64,000 nucleotides of DNA from Lichenostomus cassidix. Lineage: Eukaryota; Chordata; Aves; Passeriformes; Meliphagidae. The position numbers and the translations under genes were made by a program. The notes beneath the pieces are model-generated. The model was not told the DNA's origin. It did no database searches and was given only the letters and a program-made list of their open reading frames with translations. Numbering within the stretch: the first letter of the stretch is position 1; every line of letters starts with the position of its first letter. The DNA lies in the NCBI GenBank assembly GCA_008360975.2, contig VLJF02000035.1:1-64000 (forward strand), given 5' to 3'. Below, in pieces: positions 1 through 13,900 of this stretch.

Positions 1-1250
1 GTCCCAAATTCCCACTTTTCCAGGCCAAATTCCACTTTTCCAGATAAAATCCAGCTTTTCCAGACCCAAATCCCACTTTTCCAGACCGAATTTCTGCTTT
101 TCCAGGAAAAAAATCCCGATTTTCCAGGTCAAATTCCCACTTTTCCAGACCAAATTCCCATTTTTCCAGGGAAAAGTCCCAATTTTCCGACCCAAATTCC
201 CAATTTTCCGGCCACAAATCCCACTTTTCTGAGCCAATTCCTGATTTTCCAACCCAAATCCCGCTTTTCCAGGAAAAAATCCCACTTTTCCAGAAAAAAT
301 TCCCGATTTTCCAGAAAAAAAATCCTGATTTTCCACGTCAAATTTCCACTTTTCCAGACAGAATTCCCGATTTTCCAGACTAAATTCCCAATTTTCAAGG
401 GAAAAATCCTGCTTTTCCGGAAAAAAATCCCACTTTTCCAGACTGAATTCCTGATTTTCCAGAAAACAATCCTGATTTTCCCACCCAAATTCCCGATTTT
501 CCAGACCTAATTCCCAATTTTCCGGCCACAAATCCCATTTTTCCCAACCAAATTCCTGATTTTCTGGACCCAAATCCAACTTTTCGGGTCCCAAATCCCG
601 GTTTTCTAGAAAAAAATTCCCATTTTTCCAGAAAAAATTCCCGATTTTCCAGGGAAAAAATCCTGATTTTTCCAGAAAAAAAAAATCCTGATTTTCCCAC
701 CCGAATTCCTGATTTTCCCACTCAAATCCTGCTTCTCCAGACCAAAATCCCACTTTTCCAGACCAAATTCCCAATTTTCTGGACCAAATTCCCAATTTTC
801 TGGACCAAATTCCTGATTTCCCAGAAAACGTTCCTGATTTTCCAGCCCAAATTCCCACTTTTCCAGATCGAATTCCTCATTTTCTGGTCCCAAATCCCAC
901 TTTTCCAGACCAAATTCCCACTTTTCTAGTCCCAAATCCCACTTTTCTAGTCCCAAATCCCGCTTTTCTGACCCAAATTCCTGATTTTCCAGAAAAAAAT
1001 CCTGATTTTTCCCACCTGAATTCCACTTTTCCAGGCCAAATTCCTGATTTTCCAGACAAAATCCAGCTTTTCCTGACCCAAATCCCACTTTTCCAGATCC
1101 AAATCCCACTTTTCCGACCAAATTCCTGATTTTTCCAGACCCAAATCCCACTTTTCTGGTCCAAAATCCCACTTTTGTAGTTCCAAATCCCACTTTTCCC
1201 ACCCAAATCCCACATTTCCAGACCCAAATTCCTCAGGAATTCCCTTTTTC
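1..1250. repeat. Tandem array, acceptor-like unit (CLPTM1 intron)
   Basis: Degenerate array of roughly 20-bp units such as cccacttttccagaccaaat and variants ending gattttccag. Almost every unit has a polypyrimidine run plus CAG, so each resembles a 3' splice site. It produces long spurious FGKSGI-type reading frames on the minus strand. No exon is recognisable here. Confidence 0.85.
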
Positions 1251-1870
1251 CCCCATTTTTCCCCATTTTTCCCAATTTTTCTGTTTTTCCCCATTTTTTC
1301 CCAATTTCCCCCATTTTCCCCATTTTTCCCATTTTTTCCCATTTTTCCCATTCTTCCCATTTTTCCCCAATTTTTCCCAATCTTTTCCCATTTTTCCCAT
1401 TTTTCCTATTTTTTCCCATTTTTCCCATTTTTCCCAATTTTTCCAATTTTTTTCCATTTTTCCCAATCTTTTCCCATTTTCCTGTTTTTTCCTTTTTTTC
1501 CCATTTTTTCCTATTTTTCCCCATTTTCCCATTATTCCCAATTTTTCCCCATTTTCCCCAATTTTCCCCATTTTTCCCATTTTCCCCAATTTTCCCCATT
1601 TTTCCCATTTTTTCCAATTTTCTCAATTTTTCCCAATTTTTCCTATTTTTCCTATTTTTCCCATTTTTCCCATTTTTCCCATTTTTCCCATTTTCCCCAT
1701 TTTTCCCAATTTTTCCCATTATTCCCATTTTTCCTCGTTTTTCCCATTTTTTCCATTTTCCCATTTTTTCCTATTTTTCCCCAATTTTCCCCAATTTTTC
1801 CCATTTTTCCCAATTTTTCCCATTTTCCCAATTTTCCCAATTTTCCCCTTTTTCCCAATTTTTCCCATTT
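1235..1870. repeat. TTTTCCCA/TTTTTCCC array abutting a CLPTM1 acceptor
   Basis: Almost uninterrupted pyrimidine array of 8-10 bp units (ttttcccat, ttttcccaa) that runs directly into the acceptor at 1877. It forms a polypyrimidine tract over 600 nt long. Confidence 0.9.
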
Positions 1871-1877
1871 CTCCCAG

Positions 1878-1963
1878 TGATCAACAAATACAAGAGGAGA
1901 AGATTCCAGAAAACCAAAAACCTCCTGACAGGAGAGACAGAGGCAGATCCCGAGATGATCAAG
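1878..1963 (+). CDS. CLPTM1: CLPTM1 exon (MINKYKRRR...EMIK)
   Basis: The acceptor ctcccag is followed by TG, which completes a split ATG codon; the donor is AAG|GTGAGA. It encodes INKYKRRRFQKTKNLLTG then ETEADPEMIK, almost identical to human CLPTM1. It enters with a split codon and ends in phase 0. This is the first CLPTM1 exon in the window. Confidence 0.95.
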
Positions 1964-4900
1964 GTGAGAATTCCCAAATTTCGGGAATTTTTGGGGATTT
2001 ATTCCCAAAATTCTGGGGTTTTGGGATTTATTCCCAAAATTTTGGGATTTATTCCCAGATTTTGGGTTTTTTTTGGGATTTATTCCCAAAATTTTGGGGA
2101 TTTTTTTGGATTTATTCCCAAATTTTGGGGTTTTTATGGAATTTATTCTCAAAATTTTGGGGTTTTTTTTGGGATTTATTCCCAAATTTTGGGGTTTTTA
2201 TGGAATTTATTCTCAAAATTTTGGGGTTTTTTTTGGGATTTATTCCCAAATTTTGGGGTTTTTATGGAATTTATTCTCAAAATTTTGGGTTTTTTTTTGG
2301 GATTTATTACTAAATTTTGGGGTTTTTAGGGATTTATTCCCAAAATTTTGGTTTTTTTTTTATTATTTTGGATTTTTTGGGATTTCTAGATTTTGGCTTT
2401 TTTTGAGATTTATTCCCAAATTTTGGGTTTTTGGGGATTTATTCCCAGATTTTGGGGATTTATTCCCAAAATTTGGGGATTTTTTGGGATTTATTCCCAA
2501 AATTTTGGGGTTTTTTGGGATTTATTCCCAGATTTTGGGTTTTTATTCCCAGATTTTGGGTTTTTTTGGGATTTATTCCCAAATTTTGGCGGTTTTTTTT
2601 TGCGATTTATTCCCAATTTTTGAGGTTTTTGGGGATTTTTTGAGAGCGGAAAATGCCTTTTTTTTCGGGATTTTTTTAGGGGGATTTTTTTCAGGATTTT
2701 TTCAGGCTTTTTTCGGAATTTTTTTTGCTATTTTTTTTGCGATTTTTTCCGCGATTCTTTTTGGGATTTCTTTGGGGATTTTTTTTGGGATCCCATTCCA
2801 ATTCCCACTTTTTCCCTTGCAGAGAGTGGAAAATCCCTTTTTTTCTGCCATTTTTTTTGGGATTTTTTCGCGATTTTTTTCACGATTTTTTCTGGGATTT
2901 TTTTTTGGGATTTTTTCGGGATTCCCATTCCAATTCCCGTTTTTCCCTTTCCAGACAGTGCAAAATCCCTTTTTTTTGCGATTTTTTTGGGGATTTTTTT
3001 GGAGGATTTTTTGGAGGATTTTTTGGGGGATTTTTTCCGCAATTTCTTTTGCAATTTTTTTTGCAATTTTTGGGGGGGATTTTTTGGAGGATTTTTTTCG
3101 GGATCTTTTTGGGGGATTTTTTGGGATTTTTTTTCAGGATCTTTTTGGGATTTTTTGGGATCTTTTTGGGATTTTTTGGGGGATTCTTTTGGGGATTTTG
3201 GGGGGATCTTTTTTTATTTTTTTCACGATTATTTCCGCTATTTTTTTCACGATTTTTTCCGCGATTCTTTTTGGGATTTCTTTGGGAATTTTTTTTGGGG
3301 ATTCCCATTCCAATTCCCATTTTTTCCCTTGCAGAGAGTGGAAAATCCCATTTTTTTGCCATTTTTTCACGATTTTTTCCTCAATTTTTTTCACTATTTT
3401 TTCTGGGATTTTTTCCGGGATTTCTTTGTTGTTTTTTTTTGGGATTCCCACTCCAATTCCCATTTTTCCCCTGCAGAGAGTGGAAAATCCCTTTTTTTTT
3501 CCCATTTTTTTTGGAATTTTTTCGCGATTTTTTCGCTATTTTTTTCTGGATTTTTTTGGGGATCCTTTTCGGGATTTTTTGGGGATTTTTTTTTTGGGAT
3601 TCTCACTCCAATTGCCATTTTTTGCCTTGCAGAGAGCGGAGGACTTCGGGCCGGTGGAGGTGATCTCCCACTGGCACCCCAACCTGACCATCAACATGGT
3701 GGATGACCACACGCCCTGGGTCAGGGGCAGCGTCCCTCCCCCCCTGGACCAGTGTGAGCTCCAAAAATTGGGAATTTCTGCCTTTTCCAGGAAAAATCCT
3801 GTGAAATTCCGTGTTTTCCGTGAAAATCCCGTTAAAATCCGTGAAAATCCCATTCAAATCCATGAAAATCCCATTCAAATCCGTGAAAATCCCATTCAAA
3901 TCCATGAAAATCCCATTCAAATCCATGAAAATCCCATTCAAATCCATGAAAATCCCATTCAAATCCGTGAAAATCCCATTCAAATCCGTGAAAATCCCAT
4001 TCAAATCCGTGAAAATCCCATTAAAATTCCATGAAAATCCCGTTAAAATCCATGAAAATCCCGTTCAAATCCATGAAAATTCCATTAAAATCCCGTGAAA
4101 ATCCCGTTAAAATCCGTGAAAATCCCGTTAAAATTCCATAAAAATCCCGTTAAAATCCGTGAAAATCCCGTTAAAATTCCATGAAAATCCCGTTCAAATC
4201 CGTGAAAATCCCATTAAAATCCATGAAAATCCTGTTGAAATCCATGAAAATCCCATTAAAATAATACTAAAAATCCATTATATCCCATTAAAATCCATGA
4301 AAATCCCGTTAAAATAATACTAAAAATCCATTATATCCCATTAAAATCCCATTAAAATCCCATTAAGATCTTACTAAAGTCCCATTAAAAACTTGTTAAA
4401 ATCCCATTGAAATCCTATTACAATATTACTAAAATCCTATTAAAATCCTATTAAAATCCATTAAATTCCCATTAAAATCCCATTAAAATTCTGTTAAAAT
4501 CCCATTAAAATCCCATTAAAATCTTACTAAGATCTTACTAGAATCCCATGAAAATCCTATTAGAATCTGTTAAAATCCCATTAAAATCCCATTAAAATCT
4601 TAACTAAAATCCTATTAAAAATCCCATTAAAATCCCATTAAAATCCCATTAAAACCCCGTTAAAAACCCCGTTTAAAACCCTGTTAAAACCCCATTAAAA
4701 TCCCATTAAAATTCCATTAAAGTCCCATTGAAATCCCATTAAAATTCTATTAAAATCCATTAAATCCTATTAAAATTCCATTAAAATCCCATTAAATTGT
4801 ATTAAAAATCCCATTAAAATCCGTTAAAATCCTATTGAAATCCTATTAAGATCTTACTAAAATCCCATTAAAACCCCATTTAGGTCTTACTAAAACCCTA

Positions 4901-7900
4901 TTAAAAATCCTATTTAAAATCCATTAAAATCCTATTAAAGTCCTGTTAAAGTCTATTAAAATTCTATTAAAATCCTATTGAAAACCTGTTAAAATTCTGT
5001 TAAAATCCATTAAAATCCATTAAAATTAGTTAAAATTCCATTAAAATCCCATTAAAATCCATTAAAATCCCATTAAAATCCCATTAAATCCCGTTAACAG
5101 CAGGGTGATTTTGGGCTCAGAGAGCTCTGCTAGCTCCCAGTGCTTCCCAGTGCTTCCCAGTGCTCCTCACTCCCTATTCCCAATCAATTATTCCCAATCA
5201 ATTATTCCCAATGAATTATTCTCATTCCTAATCAATTATTCTCAATCAATTATTCCCAATGAATTATTCTCATTCCTAATCAATTATTCCCATTCCCAAT
5301 CAATTATTCCCATTCCCAATCAATTATTCCCAATGACTTATTCCCATTCCCAATGAACTTTTCCCATTTCCAAGGACTTATTTCCATTCCCAATCAATTA
5401 TTTCCATTCCCAATCAATTATTCCCAATGACTGATTCCCATTTCTAATGACTTTTTCCCATTCTCAATGACTTATTTCCATTCCCAATGAACTTTTCCCA
5501 TTCCCAATGAACTTTTTCCATTCCCAATGAACTTTTCCCAATCAATTTTCCCATTCCCAATGAATAATTCCCATTATTTTCCCCATTTTTCCCGTTCCCA
5601 GACGTCAAGTTCGACGCCCTCAGCGGCGATCACTTCCCAATCAATTATTCCCATTCCCAATCAATTATTCCCAAGGAATTTTTCCCGTTCCCAATGACTT
5701 TTTCCCATTATTTTCCCACCCCAGACGTCAAGTTCGACGCTCTGAGCGGCGACTACTTCCCCATCCTGTACTTCAACGACTACTGGAACCTGCAGCGCGA
5801 CTATTTCCCCATCAACGAGTCGCTGCGGCGGCTGCCCTTCCGCCTGTCCTTCTGTCCCCTGTCCCTGTGGCGCTGGCAGCTCTACGCCGCCCAGAGCTCC
5901 AGGTCACCCTGGAACTTCCTGGGGGAAGATCTCTACGAGCAGAGCGACGAGGAGCAGGACTCCGTCAAGGTGGGGATTCTGGATTTTTTGGGGTTTTTCA
6001 TGGTTTTTTGGGGATTTTCCTGGTTTTTCCCGGTTTTTTGGGGCATTTTCCTGAGTTTTTTGGGGGTTTTTCCTGATTTTTTGGGGGGTTTTCCTGGTTT
6101 TTCTGGGTTTTTTGGGGGATTTTCCCGATTTTTCCTGGTTGTTGGAGGGATTTTAGGGGGATTTTCCTGATTTTTCAGGGGATTTTCCTGGTTTTTCCCG
6201 GTTTTTTGGGGCATTTTCCTGAGTTTTTTGGGGGTTTTTCCTGATTTTTTGGGGGATTTTCCTGGTTTTTCCAGGTTTTTTGGGGGATTTTCCTGGTTTT
6301 TCCAGGATTTTGGGGGGATTTTCCCAATTTTTCCTGATTTTTTGGGGTTTTAGGGGGATTTTCCTGATTTTTTGGGGGATTTTCCTGGTTTTTCACGGTT
6401 TTTTGGGGCATGTTCCTGAGTTTTTTGGGGGTTTTTCCTGATTTTTGGGGATTTTCCTGGTTTTTCTGGGTTTTTTGGGGATTTTCCTGGTTTTCCTCCG
6501 GATTTTGGGGGATTTTCCCATTTTTCCTGGATTTTCTGGGTTTTAGGGATTTTTCCAATTTTTTGGGATTTTCCTGGCTTTTTCTGGCTTTTGGGGGATT
6601 TTCCTGGTTTTTCCGGATTTTGGGGATTTCCTGATTTTTCCGATTTTTTGGGGTTAGGGGATTTTCCTGGTTTTGTGGGAATTTTCTGATTTTTCCGGTT
6701 TTTTGGGGATTTTCCTGGTTTTTCTGTTTTTTTTGGGGGATTTTCCCATTTTTCCTGATTTTTGGGGTTTTAGGGATTTTCCTGATTTTTCATAGATTTT
6801 CCTGGTTTTTTGGGGGATTTTCCTGGTTTTTCACGGTTTTTTGGGGCATTTTCCTGAGTTTTTTGGGGGTTTTTCCTGATTTTTTGGAGGATTTTCCTGG
6901 TTTTTCTGGGTTTTTTGGGGGATTTTCCTGGTTTTTCCAGGATTTGGAGGGATTTTTCCTGATTTTTTGGGGTTTTAGGGGGATTTTCCTGATTTTTCAG
7001 GGGATTTTCCTGTTTTTTTGGGGGATTTTCCTGGTTTTTCCGGGATTTTGGGGGGATTTTCCCGATTTTTCCTGATTTTTTGGGGTTTTAGGGGGATTTT
7101 CCTGATTTTTCAGGGGATTTTCCTGGTTTTTTGGGGGATTTTCCTGGTTTTTCACGGTTTTTTGGGGGTTTTCCTGAGTTTTTTGGGGGTTTTTCCTGAT
7201 TTTGGGGGATTTTCCTGGTTTTTCTGGGGGATTTCCTGGTTTTTCTGGGTTTTTGGGGATTTTCCCGATTTTTCCTGGTTGTTGGAGGGATTTTAGGGGG
7301 ATTTTCCTGATTTTTCAGGGGATTTTCCCGGTTTTTTGGGGGATTTTCCTGGTTTTTCCCGGTTTTTTGGGGCATTTTCCTGAGTTTTTGGGGGGTTTTT
7401 CCTGATTTTTTGGGGATTTTCCTGGTTTTTCTGGGTTTTTTTGGGGATTTTCCTGGTTTTTCCGGGTTTTTTGGGGGATTTTCCCGATTTTTCCTGGTTG
7501 TTGGAGGGATTTTTCCTGATTTTTTGGGGTTTTAGGGGGATTTTCCTGATTTTTCAGGGGATTTTCCTGGTTTTTTGGGGGATTTTCCTGGATTTTCCCG
7601 GTTTTTTGGGGCATTTTCCTGAGTTTTTTGGGGGTTTTTCCTGAGTTTTTGGGGGATTTTCCCGATTTTTCCTGGTTGTTGGAGGGATTTTAGGGGGATT
7701 TTCCTGATTTTTCAGGGGATTTTCCTGGTTTTTTTGGGGGATTTTCCTGGTTTTTCCCGGTTTTTTGGGGCATTTTCCTGAGTTTTTTGGGGGTTTTTCC
7801 TGATTTTTGGGGGATTTTCCTGGTTGTTCTGGGTTTTTTGGGGGATTTTCCTGGTTTTTCCAGGATTTTGGGGGGATTTTCCCGATTTTTCCTGGTTGTT

Positions 7901-10900
7901 GGTGGGATTTTTCCTGATTTTTGGGGTTTTAGGGGGATTTTCCTGATTTTTCAGGGTATTTTCCTGGTTTTTGGGGGGTTTTCCTGGTTTTTGTGGGTTT
8001 TTGGGGATTTTCCTGACTTTTTTGGTTTTTAGGGGGTTTTTCCCAAGTTTTCTGGTTTTTGGGGATTTTCCTGTTTTTGGGGGGTTGTCCTGATTTTTTG
8101 GTTTTTAGGGTTTTTTCCTGGTTTTCTGGGTTTTTGGGGGATTTGCCTGATTTTTGGGGTGTTCAGGGGGATTTTCCTGATTTTCCCCATTTTTAAAGGA
8201 GGATTTTCCCCTTTTTTTGGGCAATTTCCCTGATTTTTCCTGATTTTTGGGGGGTTTTGGGGGATTTTCCCGATTTTCTGGGGGTTTTTGGATTTTCATG
8301 GTTTTAGGGGATTTTCCTGATTTTTTGGGCAGTTTTCTTGATTTTCTTGGTTTTGAGGGGTTTCCTATATTTTTGGGCAATTTTCCTGATTTTTCAGGGT
8401 TTGGGAATTTTCCCATTTTGGGGGGGTTTTCCTGATTTTCTTGGGGTTTTTAGGGGGATTTTCCTGGTTTTTTGGGGGGATTTTCCTGGTTTTTGGGGGA
8501 TTTTCCTGATTTTTTCCCAGTTTTTTGGGGGATTTTCCTGATTTTTCTGCAGTTTTTAGGAAGGTTTTCTCGATCTTTCTGGGGTTTTAGGGGGTTTTCC
8601 TGTTTTTTTGGGGGAATTTTCTGATTTTTCTGGGGTTTTTGGGGGATTTCGCTGATTTTTTTGGGGGATTTCCTCAATTTTCCCATTTTTTCGGGGATTT
8701 TTCCAGATTTTTTTGGGTTTTTAGGGTGATTTTCCTGATTTTTCAGGGTATTTTCCTGGTTTTTTGGGGGGTTTTCTTGATTTTTATGGGTTTTTTGGGG
8801 ATTTTCTCAGTTTTGGGGATTTTCCTGGTTTTTCAGGGGGTTTTGTGATTTTTCTGTTTTTGGGCAATTTTCCTGATTTTTCTGGTTTTGGGGGATTTTC
8901 CTGATTTTTCAGGGTTTTGGGGGATTTTCCTGTTGTTTTGGGGGTTTTCAGGGTTTCCCATTTTTTGGGGGATTTTCCCAATTTTTCTGGGTTTTTAGGG
9001 ATTTTCTTGGTTCTTCCTTGGTTTTTGGGGATTTTACTGATTTTTCTGGGGTTTTGGGGAATTTTCCCAATTTTCAGCATTTAGGGGGATTTTCCCTGGT
9101 TTTTAGGGGGATTTTTCTGATTTTTCGGGGGTTTTAGAGAATTTTCCCAATTTTTCTGGGGTTTTAGGGGGTTTTTCCTGATTTTCCCTATTTTTTAGGG
9201 GCATTTTTTGGGGGGCTCTGCCGGGGTTTTGGGGGGCTTTTTCGGGGCATTTTCCTGATTTTTTTTGGGTCAATTTTCCCGATTTTTCAGGGTTTTTTAG
9301 GGCAGCTTTGCTGGTTTTTTCAAGGGGTTTGGGGTGGGGGAGAGTCCTGGGATTGGTCTTTAGGGTTTATCCCATTCCCAGTGGATTTATCCCTTTTCCC
9401 AAGGAATTTATCCCTTTTCCCAAAGGATTTATTCCATTCCCAAAGGATTTATCCCATTCCAAGGAATTTATCCCTTTTCCCAAGGATTTTTTCCATTCCC
9501 AAAGGGTTTATCCCATTTCTAAGGAATTTTTCCCAATCCCAAATGCTTTTCTCCCCATTCCCAATAGATTTTTCCCATTCCCAAGTGGTTTTATCCCTTT
9601 TCCCAATGGGTTTATCCCTTTTCCTGAGGACTTTATCCCTTTTCCCAAAGGATTTCTCCCAATCCCAAATGCTTTTCTCCCCATTCCCAATAGATTTTTC
9701 CCATTCCCAAGTGGTTTTCTCCCCATTCCCAAGGAATTTATCCCTTTTCCCAAGGAATTTATCCCTTTTCCCAATAGATTTCTCCCCAATCCCAAATGCT
9801 TTTCTCCCCATTCCCAAGGAATTTATCCCTTTTCCCAGTGGATTTATCCCTTTTCCCAATGGATTTCTCCCAATCCCAAATGCTTTTCTCCCCATTCCCA
9901 AGGCATTTCTCCCTTTTCCCAAGGAATTCACCCCAATTCCCAACACGTTTCTCCCATTCCCAGTCCCTCCAACCCCCCAGGGCTCTCTTTACATTCCCAA
10001 AAATTCCCGAATTCCCACGGATTTTCCCCAATTTTCCAGGTGGCTCTGCTGGAGACCAACCCTTACCTGCTGGCTCTCACCATCGTCGTCTCCATCGTGC
10101 ACAGCGTCTTCGAGTTCCTCGCCTTCAAGAACGGTCAGAATTCCCACTTTTTCTGCCTTTTCCGGGAATTTTCCCACTTTTTACACCTTTTCCGGGAATT
10201 TTCCCAGGAATTTTCCCACCTTTTCCCACCTTTTCCCACTTTTTCCCACTTTTTCTCACCCTTTTCCCACCTTTTCAATGAAATTTTCCCACGTTTTGCA
10301 CTTTTTCTCATGGATTTTCCCACGTTTTCCTGCGAATTTTCCCACCTTTTCCCACTTTTTCTGACCTTTTCCAGCTTTTCCCACCTTTTCCCGAGAATTT
10401 TCCCAGGAATTTTCCCACCTTTTCCCACCTTTTCCCATTTTTTCCCACTTTTTCCCATTTTTCCCACCTTTTCAGCCTTTTCCCACCTTTTCCCAGGAAT
10501 TTTCCAGCCTTTTCCTGGGAATTCTCACACCTTTACACACTTTTTCCCATTTTTTCCTACCTTTTCCCACATTTTCCCACTTTTCCCACCTTTTGCCACA
10601 TTTTTCCTACGTTTTCCAGGAATTTTCCCAGGAATTCTCCCACCTTTTCCCACTTTCTCCCATTTTTTCCCAGGAATTTTCCCACCTTTTCCCACTTTTT
10701 CCTGAGAATTTTCCGACCTTTTCCAGACTTTTCCCAGGAATTTTCCCACCTTTTCCCATTTTTTCCCCAGAATTTCCCACCTTTTCCCGGGAATTTTCCT
10801 GGGAATTTTCCCACATTTCCCATTTTTTCCCGGGAATTCTCTTACTTTTTCCCACTTTTTCTCACCCTTTTCCCACCTTTTCCCACGTTTTTCCCACATT

Positions 10901-13900
10901 TTCCCCATGTTTTCCCAAAGTTTTCCCACCTTTTCCCATTTTTTCCTGGGAATTTTCTCACCTTTTCCCACCTTTTCCCACCTCTTTCCAGGAATTCTGC
11001 AACCTTTTCCCACCTTTTCAGCCTTTTCCCAGGAATTTTCCAGCCTTTTCCTGGGAATTCTCCCACCTTTTCCCACTTTTTCCCACTTTTTCCCATTTTT
11101 TCCCACCTTTTCCCACCTTTTTCCCACCTTTTCCCAGGAATTTTCCCTCCTTTTCCCATTTTTTCCCATTTTTTCCCATTTTTTCCCATTTTTTCCCATT
11201 TTTTCCCATTTTTTTCCCAGGAATTTCCCACCGTTTGCCAGGAATTTTCCCACCTTTTCCCACTTTTTCCAGCCTTTTCAAGCGTTTTCCAACTTTTCCC
11301 ACCTTTTCCTGGAGGTTTTTCCAGGTTTTTGGGGTTTTTTGTAGGTTTTTTGGGGGTTTCTGTAGTTTTTTTGGTTTTTTCCCAGGTTTTTTGGAGATTT
11401 TTTTGGTTTTTCCGTGTTTTTTGGGTTTTTTAGGGGTTTTTTTTTGTTTTTTGGGGGTTTTTTTGGGGTTTTTTTCAGTTTTTTGGGGTTTTCTGTAGGT
11501 TTTTGGGGGTTTTTTCCAGGTTTTTTTGGTTTTTCATTGGTTTTTTTCAGGTTTTTTGGGTTTTTTCCATGTTTTTTGGGGTTTTTTCCATGTTTTTTGG
11601 GGTTTTCTGTAGGTTTGTCCATGTTTTTCACTAGAACCTCTGTGTTTTTTGGGGTTTTTTTCAGGTTTTTTTAGGTTTTCTGTAGTTTTTTGGGGGTTTT
11701 TTTCTCATTTTTTGGGGGTTTTTTCAGTTTTTTCCAGTTTTTTTCAGTTTTTTTGACTTTTTTTCCTATTTTTCTCCCCTCAGACATCCAGTTCTGGAAC
11801 AGCCGGCAGTCCCTGGAAGGACTCTCTGTGGTTTTTGGGGTTTTTTTGGTTTTCTGTAGGTTTTTTGGGGTTTTTTCCAGGTTTTTGGGGTTTTTTTGTT
11901 TTTTTTTCAGGTTTTCTGTAGGCTTTTTTGGGTTTTCTGTGGTTTTCTGTAGGTTTTTTTGGGTTTTCTATAGGATTTTTGGGGTTTTTTCCCAGGTTTT
12001 TTTGGGTTTTTTCCAGTTTTTTGGGGTTTTTTTCCATTTTTGAGGGGTTTTTTTGGGTTTTTTGGAGTTTTTCATGATTTTTTCTCCCCTCAGACATCCA
12101 GTTCTGGAACAGCCGGCAGTCCCTGGAAGGACTCTCCGTGATTTTTGGGGTTTTTTGGGTTTTCTGTAGGTTTTCTGTAGGTTTCCTTGGTTTTTTCCCA
12201 GGTTTTTCCATGTTTTTCACTAGAATCTCTGTGTTTTTTGGGGTTTTTTTCAGGTTTTTTGGGGTTTTTTTCCCAGTTTTTTTGGAGTTTTTTCCAGTTT
12301 TTTGGGGTTTTTTTTGGTTTTTTGGGGGTTTCTGTAGGTTTTTTTCAGGTTTTTTGAGTTTTTTTCCCTATTTTTCTCCCCTCAGACATCCAGTTCTGGA
12401 ACAGCCGGCAGTCCCTGGAAGGTCTCTCGGTCCGCTCTGTGTTTTTTGGGGTTTTCCAATCCCTGGTGGTTCTTCTGTACATTTTGGACAACGAGACCAA
12501 CTTCGTGGTTCAGCTCAGCGTCTTCATCGGGCTGCTCATCGACCTCTGGAAGATCACCAAGGTCATGGACGTCAGGGTGAGTGCAAACGGGGTTGAAATG
12601 GGATTTTTTGGGGTTGAAATGGGATTTTTTGGGGTCAAAATGGGATTTTTCCTGATTTTTTGGGGTTTAAATGGGATTTTTTTGGGGTTTAATTGGGATT
12701 TTTACCGATCTTTTTGGGGTTTAAATGGGATTTTTCCTGATTTTTTTGGGGTTTAAATGGGATTTTTTGGGGTTTAAATGGGATTTTTTGGGGTTGAAAT
12801 GGGATTTACTGATCTTTTTGGGGTTTAAATGGGATTTTTCCTGATTTTTTTGGGGTTTAAATGGGATTTTTTGGGGTTTAAATGGGATTTTCTGGGATTT
12901 TTGGGGTCAAAATGGGATTTTTTCCCAATTTTTTGGGGTTTAAATGGGATTTTTACCGATTTTTTGGGGTTTAAATGGGATTTTTGGGATGTAAATGGGA
13001 TTTTTCAGGGATTTTTTGGGGTTTAAATGGGATTTTTCTGGGATTTTCTGGGGTTTAAATGGGATTTTCCGGATTTTTGGGGTTTAAATGGGATTTTTCC
13101 CAATTTTTTTGGGGTCTAAATGGGATTTTTTGGGATGTAAATGGGATTTTTCCTGATTTTTTGGGGTTTAAATGGGTTTTTTCCCGATTTTTTGGAGTTT
13201 ACATGGGTTTTTTCCTGGTTTTTTGGGGTTTAAATGGGATTTTTCCCGATTTTTTTGGGTTTAAATGGGTTTTTTACCGATCTTTTGGGGGTTTAAATGG
13301 GGTTTTTCCCAGTTTTTTGGGGTCTAAATGGGGTTTTTAGGGTTTAAATGGGATTTTTTGGGGTTTAAATGGGATTTTCCCCGATTTTTTGGGGATTTTT
13401 CTGGGATTTTTTGGGATGTAAATGGGATTTTTCAGGGATTTTTTGGGGTTTAAATGGGATTTTTCCCAATTTTTTGGGGGTCTAAATGGGATTTTTTGGG
13501 GTTTAAATGGGATTTTTCCTGATTTTTCTGGGGTTTAAATGGGATTTTTCCTGATTTTTTGGAGTTTACATGGGTTTTTCCTAATTTTTTGGGGTTTAAA
13601 TGGGATTTTTCCCGATTTTTTGGATTTTTCTGGGATTTTTGGGATGTAAATGGGATTTTTCTGGGATTTTCGGGGTTTAAATGGGATTTTTCCGATTTTT
13701 GGGGTTTAAATGGGATTTTTCCTGATTTTTTGGGGTTTAAATGGGATTTTTTGGGGTTGAAATGGCATTTTTGGGGGTTTAAATGGGATTTTTCCCGATT
13801 TTTCTGGGGTTTAAATGGGATTTTTTGGGGTCTAAATAGGATTTTTCCCGATTTTTTGGGGTTTTAAATGGGATTTTTCTGGGATTTTTTGGGGTTTGAA

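Noticed and set aside
2073..4034. Long Phe/Gly/Ile-rich reading frame of over 600 codons
   Set aside because: It is a translation of T/G intron repeat and happens to run into the true CLPTM1 exon at 3633; no start context, splice support or family match.
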